From NCBI GenBank assembly GCA_023417655.1, contig JAEZFD010000072.1:1-64000 (forward strand): a stretch of 64,000 nucleotides of DNA. The letters run 5' to 3'. Positions 17,266-26,958 of this stretch are shown piece by piece. The number at the start of each line of letters is the position of its first letter. Position 1 is the first letter of the stretch. The notes below the pieces were generated by a model. The model had not been told where the DNA came from. It worked only from the letters and a program-made list of their open reading frames with translations, and ran no database searches. A program made the translations under genes and the position numbers. Source of the DNA: Planctomycetota bacterium (GTDB lineage Bacteria; Planctomycetota; Planctomycetia; Planctomycetales; Planctomycetaceae).

Positions 17266-18987
17266 TCAGTAACCGGCGGCGGCTCCACTCAGTCGGGTGT
17301 CGGAGACTCCCTGAAGTTCACCGGTCTGCGGATGGCGTCCCACGGAATGAACGTCTCCCTGATTGCCGACGAACTTGACTCGGTGGCCCATCTGCTTCAG
17401 CTGGGTGAACAGCTCGGGAAACTTCTCTTGCGCTGATCGTTCAAACCGCGCCTGATCCGGCAGCCACTGATGATGCATTCGTGGCTGAGCCACAGCAGTG
17501 GGGAGGTCCATTTCGTATTCAAGAACGTTGAGCAGGACCCCGCAGACGGTGTTGATGATGGTTCTCCCCCCCGGGCTGCCTGTGGCGAGAATCGTCTCCT
17601 TGTCTTTCAGCACGAGGACGGGTGTCTGTGAACTGAGCATGCGCTTGTGTGGAGCAATCAGATTGGCCTCGGTTCCAATCCGTCCGGTCGTCGTGGTAAG
17701 TCCTGCTTTCCAGTTGAAGTCGCCCATCTCGTTATTGAGGAGGAAGCCGGCTCCGCGAACGACGACTCGAGATCCATAGCTGGCTTCCAGAGTGTAGGTG
17801 TTCGACACCGCCATGCCGTGGCCGTCGATCACCGAGAAGTGAGTCGTGGAGTCGGACTCACCGTTGATCTTCAGGTCCTTCGCCAGCTCCCTGCTTGAGG
17901 CCGCCTTTGCAGGGTTGATACTGCCGGCCAGCTGCTTTGCGTGTTCAAGTGTCGTCAGTTGCGGGGGAATCGCGACGAAGTCGGCATCTCCGATGTACCG
18001 GGCGCGATCCAGATAGGCGAGTCGACTCGCTTCCAGCTGCAGATGCACATTCCGCGCGGACCACCGGGGCTGACTCCGCAGATCGAACTGCTCGAGAATC
18101 TGCAGCATTTCGGCGAGACAGATTCCGCCAGAACTCGGAGGCGGGGGACCATAGACATCATATCCACGAAATCGGACGTGGATCGGTTCACGGACCTTGG
18201 CTTCATAGGCAGCCAGATCCACTTTGGTAATGATGCCATTTCCTCGCTGCATTTCGGCGACCAGCAGGTCACCGACTTTGCCACGGTAGAGTGCATCCGA
18301 TCCCTGTTCCGCGATCAAGGACATTGTCTCGGCGAGATCTGGCTGAACCAGCCGGTCACCGGCCTGCCAGTCCGTTCCATCTGGCTTCTGATAGACACGC
18401 AGAAACTCAGCATATGGTTCTGTTTTGTCGATCCGACGGAGGATTCCATTCAGCGAATTCGCCAGACCGACATCTACGGTGAAGCCCTCACGGGCGAGTT
18501 TTACCGCCGGGTCGACCAGCGTTTTCCAAGGGAGTTTGCCGTACTTCTGGTGAGTGAGTTCCAGCCCTCGCAGTGTGCCGGGTACCCCAACCGCCTTGCA
18601 GGTATAAGTCGAATCGGAAAGCTTGAACATCTCCGCTGTCGCATTGCCGGGAGCTGTTTCCCGATATTCGATGCAGACAGGTGCTTCACCCGATCCGGGA
18701 TGAACCATCATGAACCCGCCGCCCCCGATGTTTCCTGCCTCGGGCCATGTCACCTGCATGGCAACAGCAATCGCAACGGCCGCGTCGACTGCGGTTCCCC
18801 CTTGCTTCAGGATTTCGACGCCGATCTGCGTCGCCGGTTCTGAGACCGAGGCGACCATCCCATTCTGCCCGCGAGCCACAATCGGGTCTTTGGCATGCAG
18901 AGAGCCGCAGAGTTGGAGTGTTGCGAGCGACAGGATCAGAATCGGAATCAGTCTGCTGAAGGGACCCCGAATATTCATGATCGGCAT
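17266..18987 (-). CDS. ggt: Gamma-glutamyltransferase
   Basis: About 573 residues, the normal size. An N-terminal signal peptide (to about residue 32) is followed by the two-subunit precursor. The autocleavage and nucleophile site TTHFSVID is present; the catalytic threonine is Thr381, and cleavage before it would give the small subunit. PSSGG near 285 and GSPGGRTIINT near 480 match family active-site loops. It splits gamma-glutamyl bonds of glutathione and related peptides in the periplasm. Start ATG 18987 or 18978; the frame stays open to 19215 but that part is Ser/Arg rich and overlaps the next gene's end, so it is unlikely to be translated. Confidence 0.9.
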   Translation of the reverse strand: MPIMNIRGPFSRLIPILILSLATLQLCGSLHAKDPIVARGQNGMVASVSEPATQIGVEILKQGGTAVDAAVAIAVAMQVTWPEAGNIGGGGFMMVHPGSGEAPVCIEYRETAPGNATAEMFKLSDSTYTCKAVGVPGTLRGLELTHQKYGKLPWKTLVDPAVKLAREGFTVDVGLANSLNGILRRIDKTEPYAEFLRVYQKPDGTDWQAGDRLVQPDLAETMSLIAEQGSDALYRGKVGDLLVAEMQRGNGIITKVDLAAYEAKVREPIHVRFRGYDVYGPPPPSSGGICLAEMLQILEQFDLRSQPRWSARNVHLQLEASRLAYLDRARYIGDADFVAIPPQLTTLEHAKQLAGSINPAKAASSRELAKDLKINGESDSTTHFSVIDGHGMAVSNTYTLEASYGSRVVVRGAGFLLNNEMGDFNWKAGLTTTTGRIGTEANLIAPHKRMLSSQTPVLVLKDKETILATGSPGGRTIINTVCGVLLNVLEYEMDLPTAVAQPRMHHQWLPDQARFERSAQEKFPELFTQLKQMGHRVKFVGNQGDVHSVGRHPQTGELQGVSDTRLSGAAAGY

Positions 18988-19193
18988 TTCCGCTGTTTGA
19001 GAGGGGGAAGGGTGCTTGCGAGAGCCAATGGCAAGTGCCAACCGCAAGAGCCTGGTAACGGGTCCTGCAGTGGGCCGGATCAGGTGCTGATGATAGCATC
19101 TCGCACTGTGATCCCGGCAACCAGCGGACGCGAAGTTTCGCTGTGTATGAGCAGAGTCCTCGCTCGATTCAGAAGCCGACGCAGGAGCAGATG

Positions 19194-20474
19194 TCAGCTG
19201 TGAGTGGTTGCCCACCAGAGGTGCCAGTTCCGTTCATCGAAGCCAAAGCTCTTGCCGGTAATTTTCTCCAGCGCTTCGAGAACTTCAAGATTCTTGACCT
19301 CTTCTGCAACCGTGATCCGCTGCGTTGTGAACTGGGGGGTGGGGCCGCCGACGACCTTGACGCCATAGGGAAGCTGACCGGTCCTCAAAGCCCCCTCGAC
19401 GTTGGGGGGCATAATCCCGGGATACAACTGCGGGCCAATTGTCGTTGCGACCATATTGGGACCCTGACTCGGAACAGGCACGACCACTTCTCGTTGGAAG
19501 GAGTGCGTTGTCACTAACACATCGATGAGAGCCGGGACCGCCTTTTCATCTCCAATCGTGCCGAGTGCGACGGCAGCACGATTGACGACGGCATTCGAGC
19601 GATGTTTAAGGGCATTGATCAGGAAGGGGAGTGCCTTGTCGGCCTGCTTCTCGATCAGATGATCCATGGTGACCCTTCGCAGTTCCTCATGGACGTCCAT
19701 CAGGGCTTGATCGACCAACGGGGGGAGCGCTCGAGGACTATCGATCTGCATGAGGATTCGAACATACAGCAGGCGAACATCCGGGACGGGGTGGTTCGCC
19801 ATGAATTGCGTGAGAGACGGGACGGCGTCGCCTGTGCGAATCGACTGCAGTTCCTGAACGGCAATCCGTTGTCGTTCAGCCTGATTCCCGGTCAGCCATG
19901 AGACCCAGGTGCGAATCTTTGGAGTCCAGCTGGATTCGGCTGACTTCTGAGCTGCGTTCTTTTCAATGATTTCCAGCTGCTGTCGAGTCACCCAGCGGCC
20001 TTGATAGCGATAATATCCTCGCTCCGACATCACGTCGTCCTGCGTCATCCAACGGCCCAGATGCCGAACGAATCCAAGCGTCTTACGGGCCTCGGGATGA
20101 TCAGGATCGAGATCGAGGACCTGCTCCAGCTGCTCGGCCCGTTGGTCGAGCAGGCCTTCGGATCGACACCATTCTGCGAGGGCCAGATGTTCTTCAATCG
20201 AATGCCCGATCTGCCGGGAGCGGGTTGTATATTCCTCAATCTTCTGAGATCGCCGTGCGACGAAGTCGACTTCTGCGGAAGGAACTGTGATCAGCGTCCC
20301 TGATCGGGTCCGGACGGTCGAATCTCCGGAATCAGGTGATAGGGGCAACAGCGTGCCCCGAACTTCGCCGCCGCTGTGTAACCGGACAAGATCCCCGCGG
20401 GCAGGCACGAGACTACCCTGAGCAATCAGCAACGAGATCAGTGCAATCCTGCTGGCGTGTCTGCTGGCATTCAT
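19194..20474 (-). CDS. Secreted HEAT-repeat protein
   Basis: 426 residues with a signal peptide (about 1-27, ending ARGD). Residues 30-75 form a small beta-rich region (RLHSGGEVRGTLLPL) seen in many planctomycete envelope proteins; 80-130 look TPR-like (LAEWCRSEGLLDQRAEQLEQ). Residues 195-320 carry HEAT/armadillo-type repeats (PALIDVLVTT, LPFLINALKHRSNAVVNRAAVA). Such proteins are scaffolds; no enzymatic motif. A very good ribosome site, AGGAGGTGAG, lies 8 bases before the ATG, supporting strong expression. It lies 206 bases upstream of ggt on the same strand. Confidence 0.75.
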   Translation of the reverse strand: MNASRHASRIALISLLIAQGSLVPARGDLVRLHSGGEVRGTLLPLSPDSGDSTVRTRSGTLITVPSAEVDFVARRSQKIEEYTTRSRQIGHSIEEHLALAEWCRSEGLLDQRAEQLEQVLDLDPDHPEARKTLGFVRHLGRWMTQDDVMSERGYYRYQGRWVTRQQLEIIEKNAAQKSAESSWTPKIRTWVSWLTGNQAERQRIAVQELQSIRTGDAVPSLTQFMANHPVPDVRLLYVRILMQIDSPRALPPLVDQALMDVHEELRRVTMDHLIEKQADKALPFLINALKHRSNAVVNRAAVALGTIGDEKAVPALIDVLVTTHSFQREVVVPVPSQGPNMVATTIGPQLYPGIMPPNVEGALRTGQLPYGVKVVGGPTPQFTTQRITVAEEVKNLEVLEALEKITGKSFGFDERNWHLWWATTHS

Positions 20475-20666
20475 CGCAACTCACCTCCTGAAATCGAACC
20501 GCTGAGCTCAGTGTGCAGCGGCACCTCGTAGAATCGCCGTCTCCGAATGGGTGTCGTGATGAACTGATTTTACGCGGAGCGCAGCCTGCTGCTCAAATAG
20601 AAACAGAATTGAATGCGAAGTTCCTGGAATTTCCCGAGTTTCGCTCTGGTGTGACCAGATCCCGAG

Positions 20667-22112
20667 TTACACGCGCGGTTTCGGCGTACCGACCTCATTT
20701 TCCGGATCACTGGCAGGCGGTGACCGGAGAGGAACCAGTAAGCCGATCAGCAGCGTCGGGAGCACCAGGAGAGTGATGTTCCGGGCATAGCTCAGACTAC
20801 TCCACAACATAAAGCAGGCAGTCGCGATAAAGAGCAGAGCAGGGAGTGGGTAGAAGGGGAGTCGGAATGGTCGTTCACGCTGCGGCTGCGTGAATCGAAG
20901 GACAATCAGCGCGATGGCGGACAACAGGAAGAAGGACCAGAAGACCGGAGCCGATGCCGCGACGAGAACTTCGAAGCCGCCTCCGTATTTCTGCCAGTCA
21001 GGGGGATGGAATCCCACGGATTGCACGGCCGTTTCGATGATCTGCTGCCCGGCGCGTACTCCGACGAGCAGGATCAGTGTCATTGAGATCAGTCCAATGG
21101 TGAGAACCGACCAGACGGGGACCTGTCGGCGATTCCAGCGGTTCCATTTTCGGAAGATTAGAAAGTCAGAACCAACCGCAGACAGCAGTCGGCTTCCGGT
21201 AAAGATCATTCCGTTCATGGCACCGAGTGCAGAGATCATGACAATCAGGCTCATGCCTGCTGCGAATGACCCGCCCAAGGTGCGATCGATCAGTGCAGCA
21301 GCTGGCGCGGAAACCGTCTTCACGCCTTCGGTTCCCAGCACTCTCCAGAATGCGAAGTTCAAAGCAAGATAGAGCAACGCGACGAGTGCGAGTCCAAGGA
21401 GCAGTGCCCGAGGCATGTTCCTGCGACAGTCTCGAACCTCGGGAGTGACCATTGCCACATCATTCCACCCGCCGTAAGCGAACAGCACAAATACAAGTGC
21501 CAGTCCCAGTTCATTCCACGGAGGAGTAGCGGTCGGCTCTTGAAGGGAGACAGGAGCCGCAGGAAGGAGGAGACCGGCCAGCAGAACGCCGGACAGAGCG
21601 AGAATTTTCAGGACGGTCAATATGTTCTGAAGTCGGCGACCGGCGACGAGTCCTAGAAGCTGAAGTGTCATCAATCCCGCGATGGCCGCCATTGCGACGA
21701 ACGGTTGGGACCGTGCGAGGATCGGATGAAGGTGCCCGGCGTAATCCGCGAAGATGAACGCGGCGGCACCGATATTTCCCGGCAGAACGGCAAACAGATT
21801 CATCCAGGCAAACACAAAGCCACAGCGTTTTCCGAATGCCTCGGAGAGATAAACGTATTCGCCCCCCCATTTCGGCCATGCAGCCGCGAGTTCGCTGTAG
21901 CAGAGGGCTCCGCAGAAGGCGAGACAGGCGCCGAGTCCCCAGATGAAGAACGCCCGTTCCGGACTGCCGGCGAGTGAAAACACCTGACTCGGCACTTTGA
22001 GAATCCCGACGCCGACCACAATCCCGATCAGCAGACTGATCACGTCCCATGTCCGCAGGGTCGCCGACCCAACCGGGGAGTCATCGGGTTTCGACGGGAG
22101 CGCGGAAGACAT
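20667..22112 (-). CDS. APC-superfamily amino acid permease
   Basis: 481 residues with about 12 hydrophobic helices. The first helix has the glycine-rich GIVVGVGIL motif that lines the substrate site in APC transporters, followed by the conserved ALCYSELAAAWPKWGGEYVY of helices 2-3. It fits the LAT/YfnA-like amino acid exchanger group; the substrate cannot be told. I chose ATG 22112, with AGAGGA about 10 bases upstream, over the open frame to 22262. Shares the strand with neighbours but has no clear operon partner. Confidence 0.85.
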   Translation of the reverse strand: MSSALPSKPDDSPVGSATLRTWDVISLLIGIVVGVGILKVPSQVFSLAGSPERAFFIWGLGACLAFCGALCYSELAAAWPKWGGEYVYLSEAFGKRCGFVFAWMNLFAVLPGNIGAAAFIFADYAGHLHPILARSQPFVAMAAIAGLMTLQLLGLVAGRRLQNILTVLKILALSGVLLAGLLLPAAPVSLQEPTATPPWNELGLALVFVLFAYGGWNDVAMVTPEVRDCRRNMPRALLLGLALVALLYLALNFAFWRVLGTEGVKTVSAPAAALIDRTLGGSFAAGMSLIVMISALGAMNGMIFTGSRLLSAVGSDFLIFRKWNRWNRRQVPVWSVLTIGLISMTLILLVGVRAGQQIIETAVQSVGFHPPDWQKYGGGFEVLVAASAPVFWSFFLLSAIALIVLRFTQPQRERPFRLPFYPLPALLFIATACFMLWSSLSYARNITLLVLPTLLIGLLVPLRSPPASDPENEVGTPKPRV

Positions 22113-22295
22113 GTGTTGGCCGTCCTCTCGAGCAGTTGCTCGACCATGTGCCCGCCCAGAGCGGTGTTCAAACGGGACGACAGGCTCGAATGGAATTCGA
22201 CGACTTCGTCCGGAACTGAATGCAGGCATTTGAACGAACGGGCCAGATTTCAGCCAGAGCATGCGGAGAAGTTCCGCCGGGTCGTTGCAGAGAAA

Positions 22296-23954
22296 TCATT
22301 CCAGGGCATCGCACAGGAAGTGTGCTTTCCCCGAGGAGGTCGCGAACTTCAGATCATCATACAGCCGTCGATCACCATGTGGGGCGATGCAGTGTTGATC
22401 GAAGGGAAGCTGGACATCTCCATGATGAGCCAATGCCGAGAGGCTTTCGACCCCGGTGAAATCAAGGGGCGATGTCTGTGATCGCTCCCGGAGAATGCGG
22501 AAGACTGCCTCGGGAGATTCCTGGCCTGCCATCAGGTCCCGACATCCCCAATACAAGGCGAGCTGTCGGAAGATGTCGAAGTCGTTTCGGACCTGTTCCG
22601 GGGCCGACTGTAATTCGGCCAGTGAAAACAGCCGACGATCGCGGGCAAGAATCGAACCGGCTTTCTCCTCCCAAATTTTTGAGGGAAAATAAAGATCGAC
22701 GTTTGCCTGTAAGGAGGGCGAGTCATCCTGACCCTGCACGACCAGAAAATCGAGCCGAGAAAGAACGTTGCTCGCAGGCAGGTCTTTCTGCCAGTCTGCC
22801 GAAGCATTGCTGGCAATGATCCAGAGACCTTTGATTTCCTCACTCAGGATCTTCTCGCGAATCTCTGACCAGTCGAGCGGGACGTGTTGATGTGGTCCCT
22901 CATGCCCGGGATGTCCTCTGGTCAGCATTTCACTGGCACGCATTTCAAGAAGCTGATCAAAGGGAAGCAGGGCATTCGCTCCGGTTCCGGGACGTCCGAA
23001 ATGCCCCGTCGCCAATGCCAGATTAATCGCATCCTTCTCAAGATGATGGCGGTGTTCAGACCCGTCGGCTGCCCACCAGAATGAAACGCGTTGACGCTCA
23101 CTCAGGCGTTCAGCGAGTTCTTCGATCTGACCGATCGGAACACCGGTCATTCGGGAGGCACGAATCAGATCACAATTCCTCAGGGAATCGGCGAGTGTTT
23201 CGAAGCCCAGCGTCGCCCGTGAGATGAAGTCGTGATCAATCCCGTCTTTTTCGATCATCACTCGCAGGATGGCCTGCAGTAACAAGGCCTCGGTATCGGG
23301 AGCGACGGTGATCTGATGCGTCTGACTGATCAGGCGGGTTGTCGTTCCGGAGGAAATGGCAATGACATCCGGTGAATAGGGATTCCGCTGGAGCCGCTCG
23401 AGAAATGGAGGGCAGACAGAAGTGACATCGTCTCCCAGAATGACAATGGTGTCGGATTCTTCGAGGTCGGCGAGGCTGTAGGGTGGAACCGGGGAACCAA
23501 ATGCCTTCTCGTATGCGAGAAGGGAAGAACTGGCTGCCGATTCGATTCGACAGGGAGCGGTTTCCATTCCCTGTTCAGCGAGTGTGGAGAGCAGGAACGA
23601 TTCTTCGAGTGTCAGACGACCAGGGCAGGCGATTGCGAAAGCCTGTTTTCCATCGCGCCATTGAATCTCTTTGAATCGTCCGATGAACTCCCGGTAGGCC
23701 ATGTCCCAATCAATGGGAGTCCGACCTCCGCCGCTGTTGAGTTTCCAGGGGAAGGTCTGTCGGACCGCGTCTTGCGAGGTCCCGGGCTCAAGAGTGACAG
23801 AACGGTGATCGACAATCACGGGGTTTCTGGCGAACGGCGAGATCGATTGAATCTGTCCCCATTCAGGCTGAGCGTTGACGCAGAATGGTCTGACGGATTG
23901 TTCGGAAAGCCGTTGAGAGTCGCCGCCCCCTTTCGTTTTTGCGCGGTCCGTCAC
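22296..23954 (-). CDS. Molybdopterin-oxidoreductase-like protein without the Fe-S and C-terminal domains
   Basis: Up to 552 residues related to assimilatory nitrate reductase (NasA) and formate dehydrogenase. The middle domains are clear: RTPIDWDMAYREF, VIISS-like strands, LATGHFGRPGTGANALLPFDQ, LWIIASNASADWQKDLP, and ADV-type NVDLYFPSKIWEEKAGSI. But the N-terminal CxxC...C cluster motif that binds [4Fe-4S] is absent (only one Cys, at residue 25, in that area) and the protein stops at SSGKAHFL, where the dinucleotide-binding domain would begin. It is therefore not a normal molybdoenzyme. No molybdenum-cofactor genes are near. The start is a GTG at 23954 with no good ribosome site and an in-frame stop directly before it, so the N-terminus is uncertain. 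Confidence 0.65.
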   Translation of the reverse strand: MTDRAKTKGGGDSQRLSEQSVRPFCVNAQPEWGQIQSISPFARNPVIVDHRSVTLEPGTSQDAVRQTFPWKLNSGGGRTPIDWDMAYREFIGRFKEIQWRDGKQAFAIACPGRLTLEESFLLSTLAEQGMETAPCRIESAASSSLLAYEKAFGSPVPPYSLADLEESDTIVILGDDVTSVCPPFLERLQRNPYSPDVIAISSGTTTRLISQTHQITVAPDTEALLLQAILRVMIEKDGIDHDFISRATLGFETLADSLRNCDLIRASRMTGVPIGQIEELAERLSERQRVSFWWAADGSEHRHHLEKDAINLALATGHFGRPGTGANALLPFDQLLEMRASEMLTRGHPGHEGPHQHVPLDWSEIREKILSEEIKGLWIIASNASADWQKDLPASNVLSRLDFLVVQGQDDSPSLQANVDLYFPSKIWEEKAGSILARDRRLFSLAELQSAPEQVRNDFDIFRQLALYWGCRDLMAGQESPEAVFRILRERSQTSPLDFTGVESLSALAHHGDVQLPFDQHCIAPHGDRRLYDDLKFATSSGKAHFLCDALE

Positions 23955-25133
23955 TCAGTCGGGAACGCCGGGTGGTAGATTCTGATGTTGAAGCGAGTTC
24001 TTGAATCGAAGGGCGACGTCGGGAATTCCGCTCGATGGTGCGGCAGGGATCGCAGTTTGAATGAGCCCTGTGAAATCAGTGAAACACCCGATGAACTTCG
24101 ACGTGCCAGATTGAGTGAGGGGACTTCGGTGGAAGTCCCCGACTCAGGAAGTGATGGGAAAAACAGGCAGTCCTTGCGGCAGGAATCGTGACGTCCGTGA
24201 ACGGGATCGATGTTGGTTCAGACAGAAGGCAGAGCGGAGCGAGGAATGCTCCCCACATTCGGCAGGAAACTGGATCTAGGTCTGATGACCCCGGTTTCAG
24301 CGACCCTGAATTTTGCGATATCGACGGCTGCGTTCATCGGAACGGAATCGACTTGCAGGACGGTCAGCAAGACGTTGCACGATCGAAGCCGAGCGGGGTG
24401 TTCCTTCTTTGGGAATTCGATTTCGGAACTCAATCGTCGAATAACACATGGCGGTCTCGAGTTTTCTAAAGCATTAATTGCTTGCTAGAGCAGTTTGCTC
24501 CACCAGGTTGCCCGTGCACTCGGCATCCAATTCGGAAACTGTTTGCGTCGCGTGATGGGAACAAGGAATCCATTTCGCAATTTGTTCTAGTTGCCACCAG
24601 ACTGAGATCCCTCAATGAATCTCAACTCTTCTCTGATGACCCTTCGAGTGAAGTCGAACCGTGATCTCGCACCCCGCAGCTGATTGTTCGGAGGATCACC
24701 CTACGCCGACCAGTCGTGAAGTGCATCTGCATCGACTCGATGCCTGATAAATAGCCGAACCGCAATGTGTGTGCCGAACAACGCAGGAAACAGGAGTTCC
24801 ATACATCGAATTTTCAGAATGCGTTCGCGCGCTCATTCGACGTGGGCAAAAATATGGCCCAATCGTGTCAATCGGATTGGGGGACTGCCTGATTCGTGGT
24901 CCGAACTGCGGCGATAAAGAGCAAACGAACTCAGATGCGACCTGAGAGACGCCCCGAAATGACGCATTCGGTAGTGTATGGAAATTTTATTGCCAGCACA
25001 TGCGAAGTGTTCAGGTGAGGCTGCCTGCTCAAATTTCAAGCCGATTTGTCTGCGGAAAGGGCATTCCATCGAAGAACTCCTGCGATGAGAACGCAGCAAT
25101 TCCCGGGAAATTGGGGAAGGTGACGAAAAAAGA
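23955..25133. other. Long gene-free region
   Basis: About 1.2 kb without a convincing gene on either strand; short open frames have no ribosome site and poor composition. It contains a strong hairpin (24112-24146), a GAGCAnnnTGCTC palindrome (24488-24500) and looks more AT-rich than its surroundings. It could hold an unrecognised RNA gene or decayed coding sequence. Confidence 0.45.
24112..24146. repeat. Strong hairpin in a gene-free region
   Basis: Stem GGGGACTTC/GAAGTCCCC with a 4-base loop (24119-24140), extended by TGAGT/ACTCA across a small bulge. No U-run on either side, so not a typical intrinsic terminator. Could be part of a structured RNA. Confidence 0.55.
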
Positions 25134-25171
25134 AAAAGCGGTGCTGAATGGAATCATTCAGCACCGCTTTT
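25134..25171 (-). terminator. Intrinsic terminator of gltA
   Basis: Perfect 17-base stem around a 4-base loop, with core AGCGGTGCTGAATG. On the minus strand it is followed by a T-rich run (TTTTTCTTTTTT), 47 bases past the gltA stop. The T-run on the plus strand is short, so it acts mainly for gltA. Confidence 0.92.
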
Positions 25172-25217
25172 AGATTGACTGCGTAAAGGTTCGTCGGTGG
25201 CGACTCCGACTTGGTCC

Positions 25218-26504
25218 CTATTTCCGCTGATCCATTGGAACGAACTCGCGATTTCGCTCGCCAAGATAGATCTGGCGTGGGCGCTGAATCCGCTGCTCGG
25301 AATCTTCCATCGATTCCTTCCACTGGGCGAGCCAGCCGGAAGCACGAGGAATGGCGAACAGGACCGGGAACATGTTCACCGGCAGGCCCATTGCCTGATA
25401 AATGAGGCCAGAGTAGAAGTCGACGTTCGGATACAGCTTCCGTTTGACGAAGTATTCGTCTTCGAGAGCGATTCGTTCAAGTTCTAAGGCGACATCCAGC
25501 AATGGGTTGCGTCCGGTGACATCGAAGACCTCCTCGGCGCACTTCTTGATAATGCGGGCGCGAGGATCGTAGTTCTTGTAGACGCGGTGCCCGAAGCCCA
25601 TCAGCCGCATTTCACCAGACTTGCAGCGGGCGACGTAGTTCGGAACTTCCTTGACGCTGCCGATTTCTGCCAGCATCTTCAGAACGGCTTCGTTGGCTCC
25701 GCCGTGGAGCGGGCCGTACAGGGCAGCCGCGGCTCCGGCGAGAGCGGAATATGGATCGGCATCAGAAGACCCGATGGCACGCATCACGCTAGTGGAGCAG
25801 TTCTGTTCGTGATCGGCGTGGAGAATGAAGAGGACATCCAAGGCACGCACGAGAGCCGGGTGAGGCTTGTACGTGTTGTTGAACATCTGGAACATCATCG
25901 CCAGAAAGTTCTCGGTGTATGTCAGTTCGTTGTTCGGATAGACATACGGATGGCCCTGGCTGTGGCGGAAGGAGAATGCCGCGACGGTTGGAATCTTGGC
26001 AATCAGCCGCTTGATCTGAACGTTGCGGTTCTCGGGAGAACCGACCTTCTTCGCTTCCGGATAGAAGGTCGACATGGCTGAGATCGTGCTGATCAGCATT
26101 CCCATCGGATGGGCGTCATACCGGAATGACTCCATCTGGCGCTTGATGTTCTCATGCACCACGGTATGAGTCCGGATGCTGGCGTCCCAGTCGGAAAGCT
26201 GCTTCGCGGTCGGCAGTTCGCCATTCAACAGCAGATAGGCGACTTCCGAATAAGAGCACTTCTCGGCGAGGACTTCGATCGGATAGCCGCGGTATTCGAG
26301 GATCCCCTGATCCCCATCGATATAAGTGATCCGGCTCTTGCACGACGCAGTGTTTGTGTATCCCGGGTCATAGGCCATTAACCCGAAATCTTCCTCTTTC
26401 ACCTTGATCTGACGAAGGTCGATCGCCTTGACGGTGTCATTGTCGACGGGGATCTCGTAGGTCTTTCCCGTGCGATTGTCTGTAATCGTCAGCGTGTTCG
26501 GCAT
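25218..26504 (-). CDS. gltA: Citrate synthase (type II, hexameric class)
   Basis: 428 residues, full length. It condenses acetyl-CoA and oxaloacetate into citrate, the entry step of the TCA cycle. Catalytic residues are seen at His267 (LHGGANEA), His306 (GFGHRVYKN) and Asp362 (NVDFYSG), matching the E. coli enzyme almost by number, plus the ADHEQNCSTS block at 231-240. The N-terminal beta-domain (residues 5-50) is the one found in the large Gram-negative, NADH-sensitive enzymes. ATG 26504; no strong ribosome site. Single gene with its own terminator. Confidence 0.97.
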   Translation of the reverse strand: MPNTLTITDNRTGKTYEIPVDNDTVKAIDLRQIKVKEEDFGLMAYDPGYTNTASCKSRITYIDGDQGILEYRGYPIEVLAEKCSYSEVAYLLLNGELPTAKQLSDWDASIRTHTVVHENIKRQMESFRYDAHPMGMLISTISAMSTFYPEAKKVGSPENRNVQIKRLIAKIPTVAAFSFRHSQGHPYVYPNNELTYTENFLAMMFQMFNNTYKPHPALVRALDVLFILHADHEQNCSTSVMRAIGSSDADPYSALAGAAAALYGPLHGGANEAVLKMLAEIGSVKEVPNYVARCKSGEMRLMGFGHRVYKNYDPRARIIKKCAEEVFDVTGRNPLLDVALELERIALEDEYFVKRKLYPNVDFYSGLIYQAMGLPVNMFPVLFAIPRASGWLAQWKESMEDSEQRIQRPRQIYLGERNREFVPMDQRK

Positions 26505-26958
26505 GTTGCGGCTTCAGTCAAATGTCTGGAAGGAAACAGGTCGCGGGCTCACTGGGGGAGTGAGTTGTCCTGAGACAAGACCTGAGGAGAGGCCGGGGGA
26601 GCAACAGTCGTCCGATGCGGGGTGTGCCGACTTCGGGAAGTCAGTGAACCCTCTGGAGACGGTGTTGCAGCATCTCGGACAGAGTTTTCCCTTCCGATGA
26701 TGACAAACTTATCTGAGTGCTCAAGTCTCAGGCACGATTTTCCACGAACCGGGTCGGAGCGAGTCGCAAAGAATTCGTCACAATCGACCGTCCCTTCGCA
26801 AATCGACGGCAGAACGTGCTGAAACTTTCTGCGGCAGGCGAAAAGTTGAGCCATCAGTCGCCGAGACGGAGCGGCAATATTCCTCCGATTGACGACAATT
26901 TGTCATCACCAGAAGGCGCTAAAATGCGATGGTTCCGACAGGAATCACGCCAAGCATT
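26505..26958. other. Intergenic region upstream of gltA
   Basis: Holds the gltA promoter and the 3' end of the nadA unit. No gene, RNA motif or notable repeat recognised. Confidence 0.4.

Noticed and set aside
24188..24488. Short overlapping open frames in the gene-free region
   Set aside because: No ribosome site, low-complexity and Arg/Ser-rich, and no two frames agree on a plausible protein.
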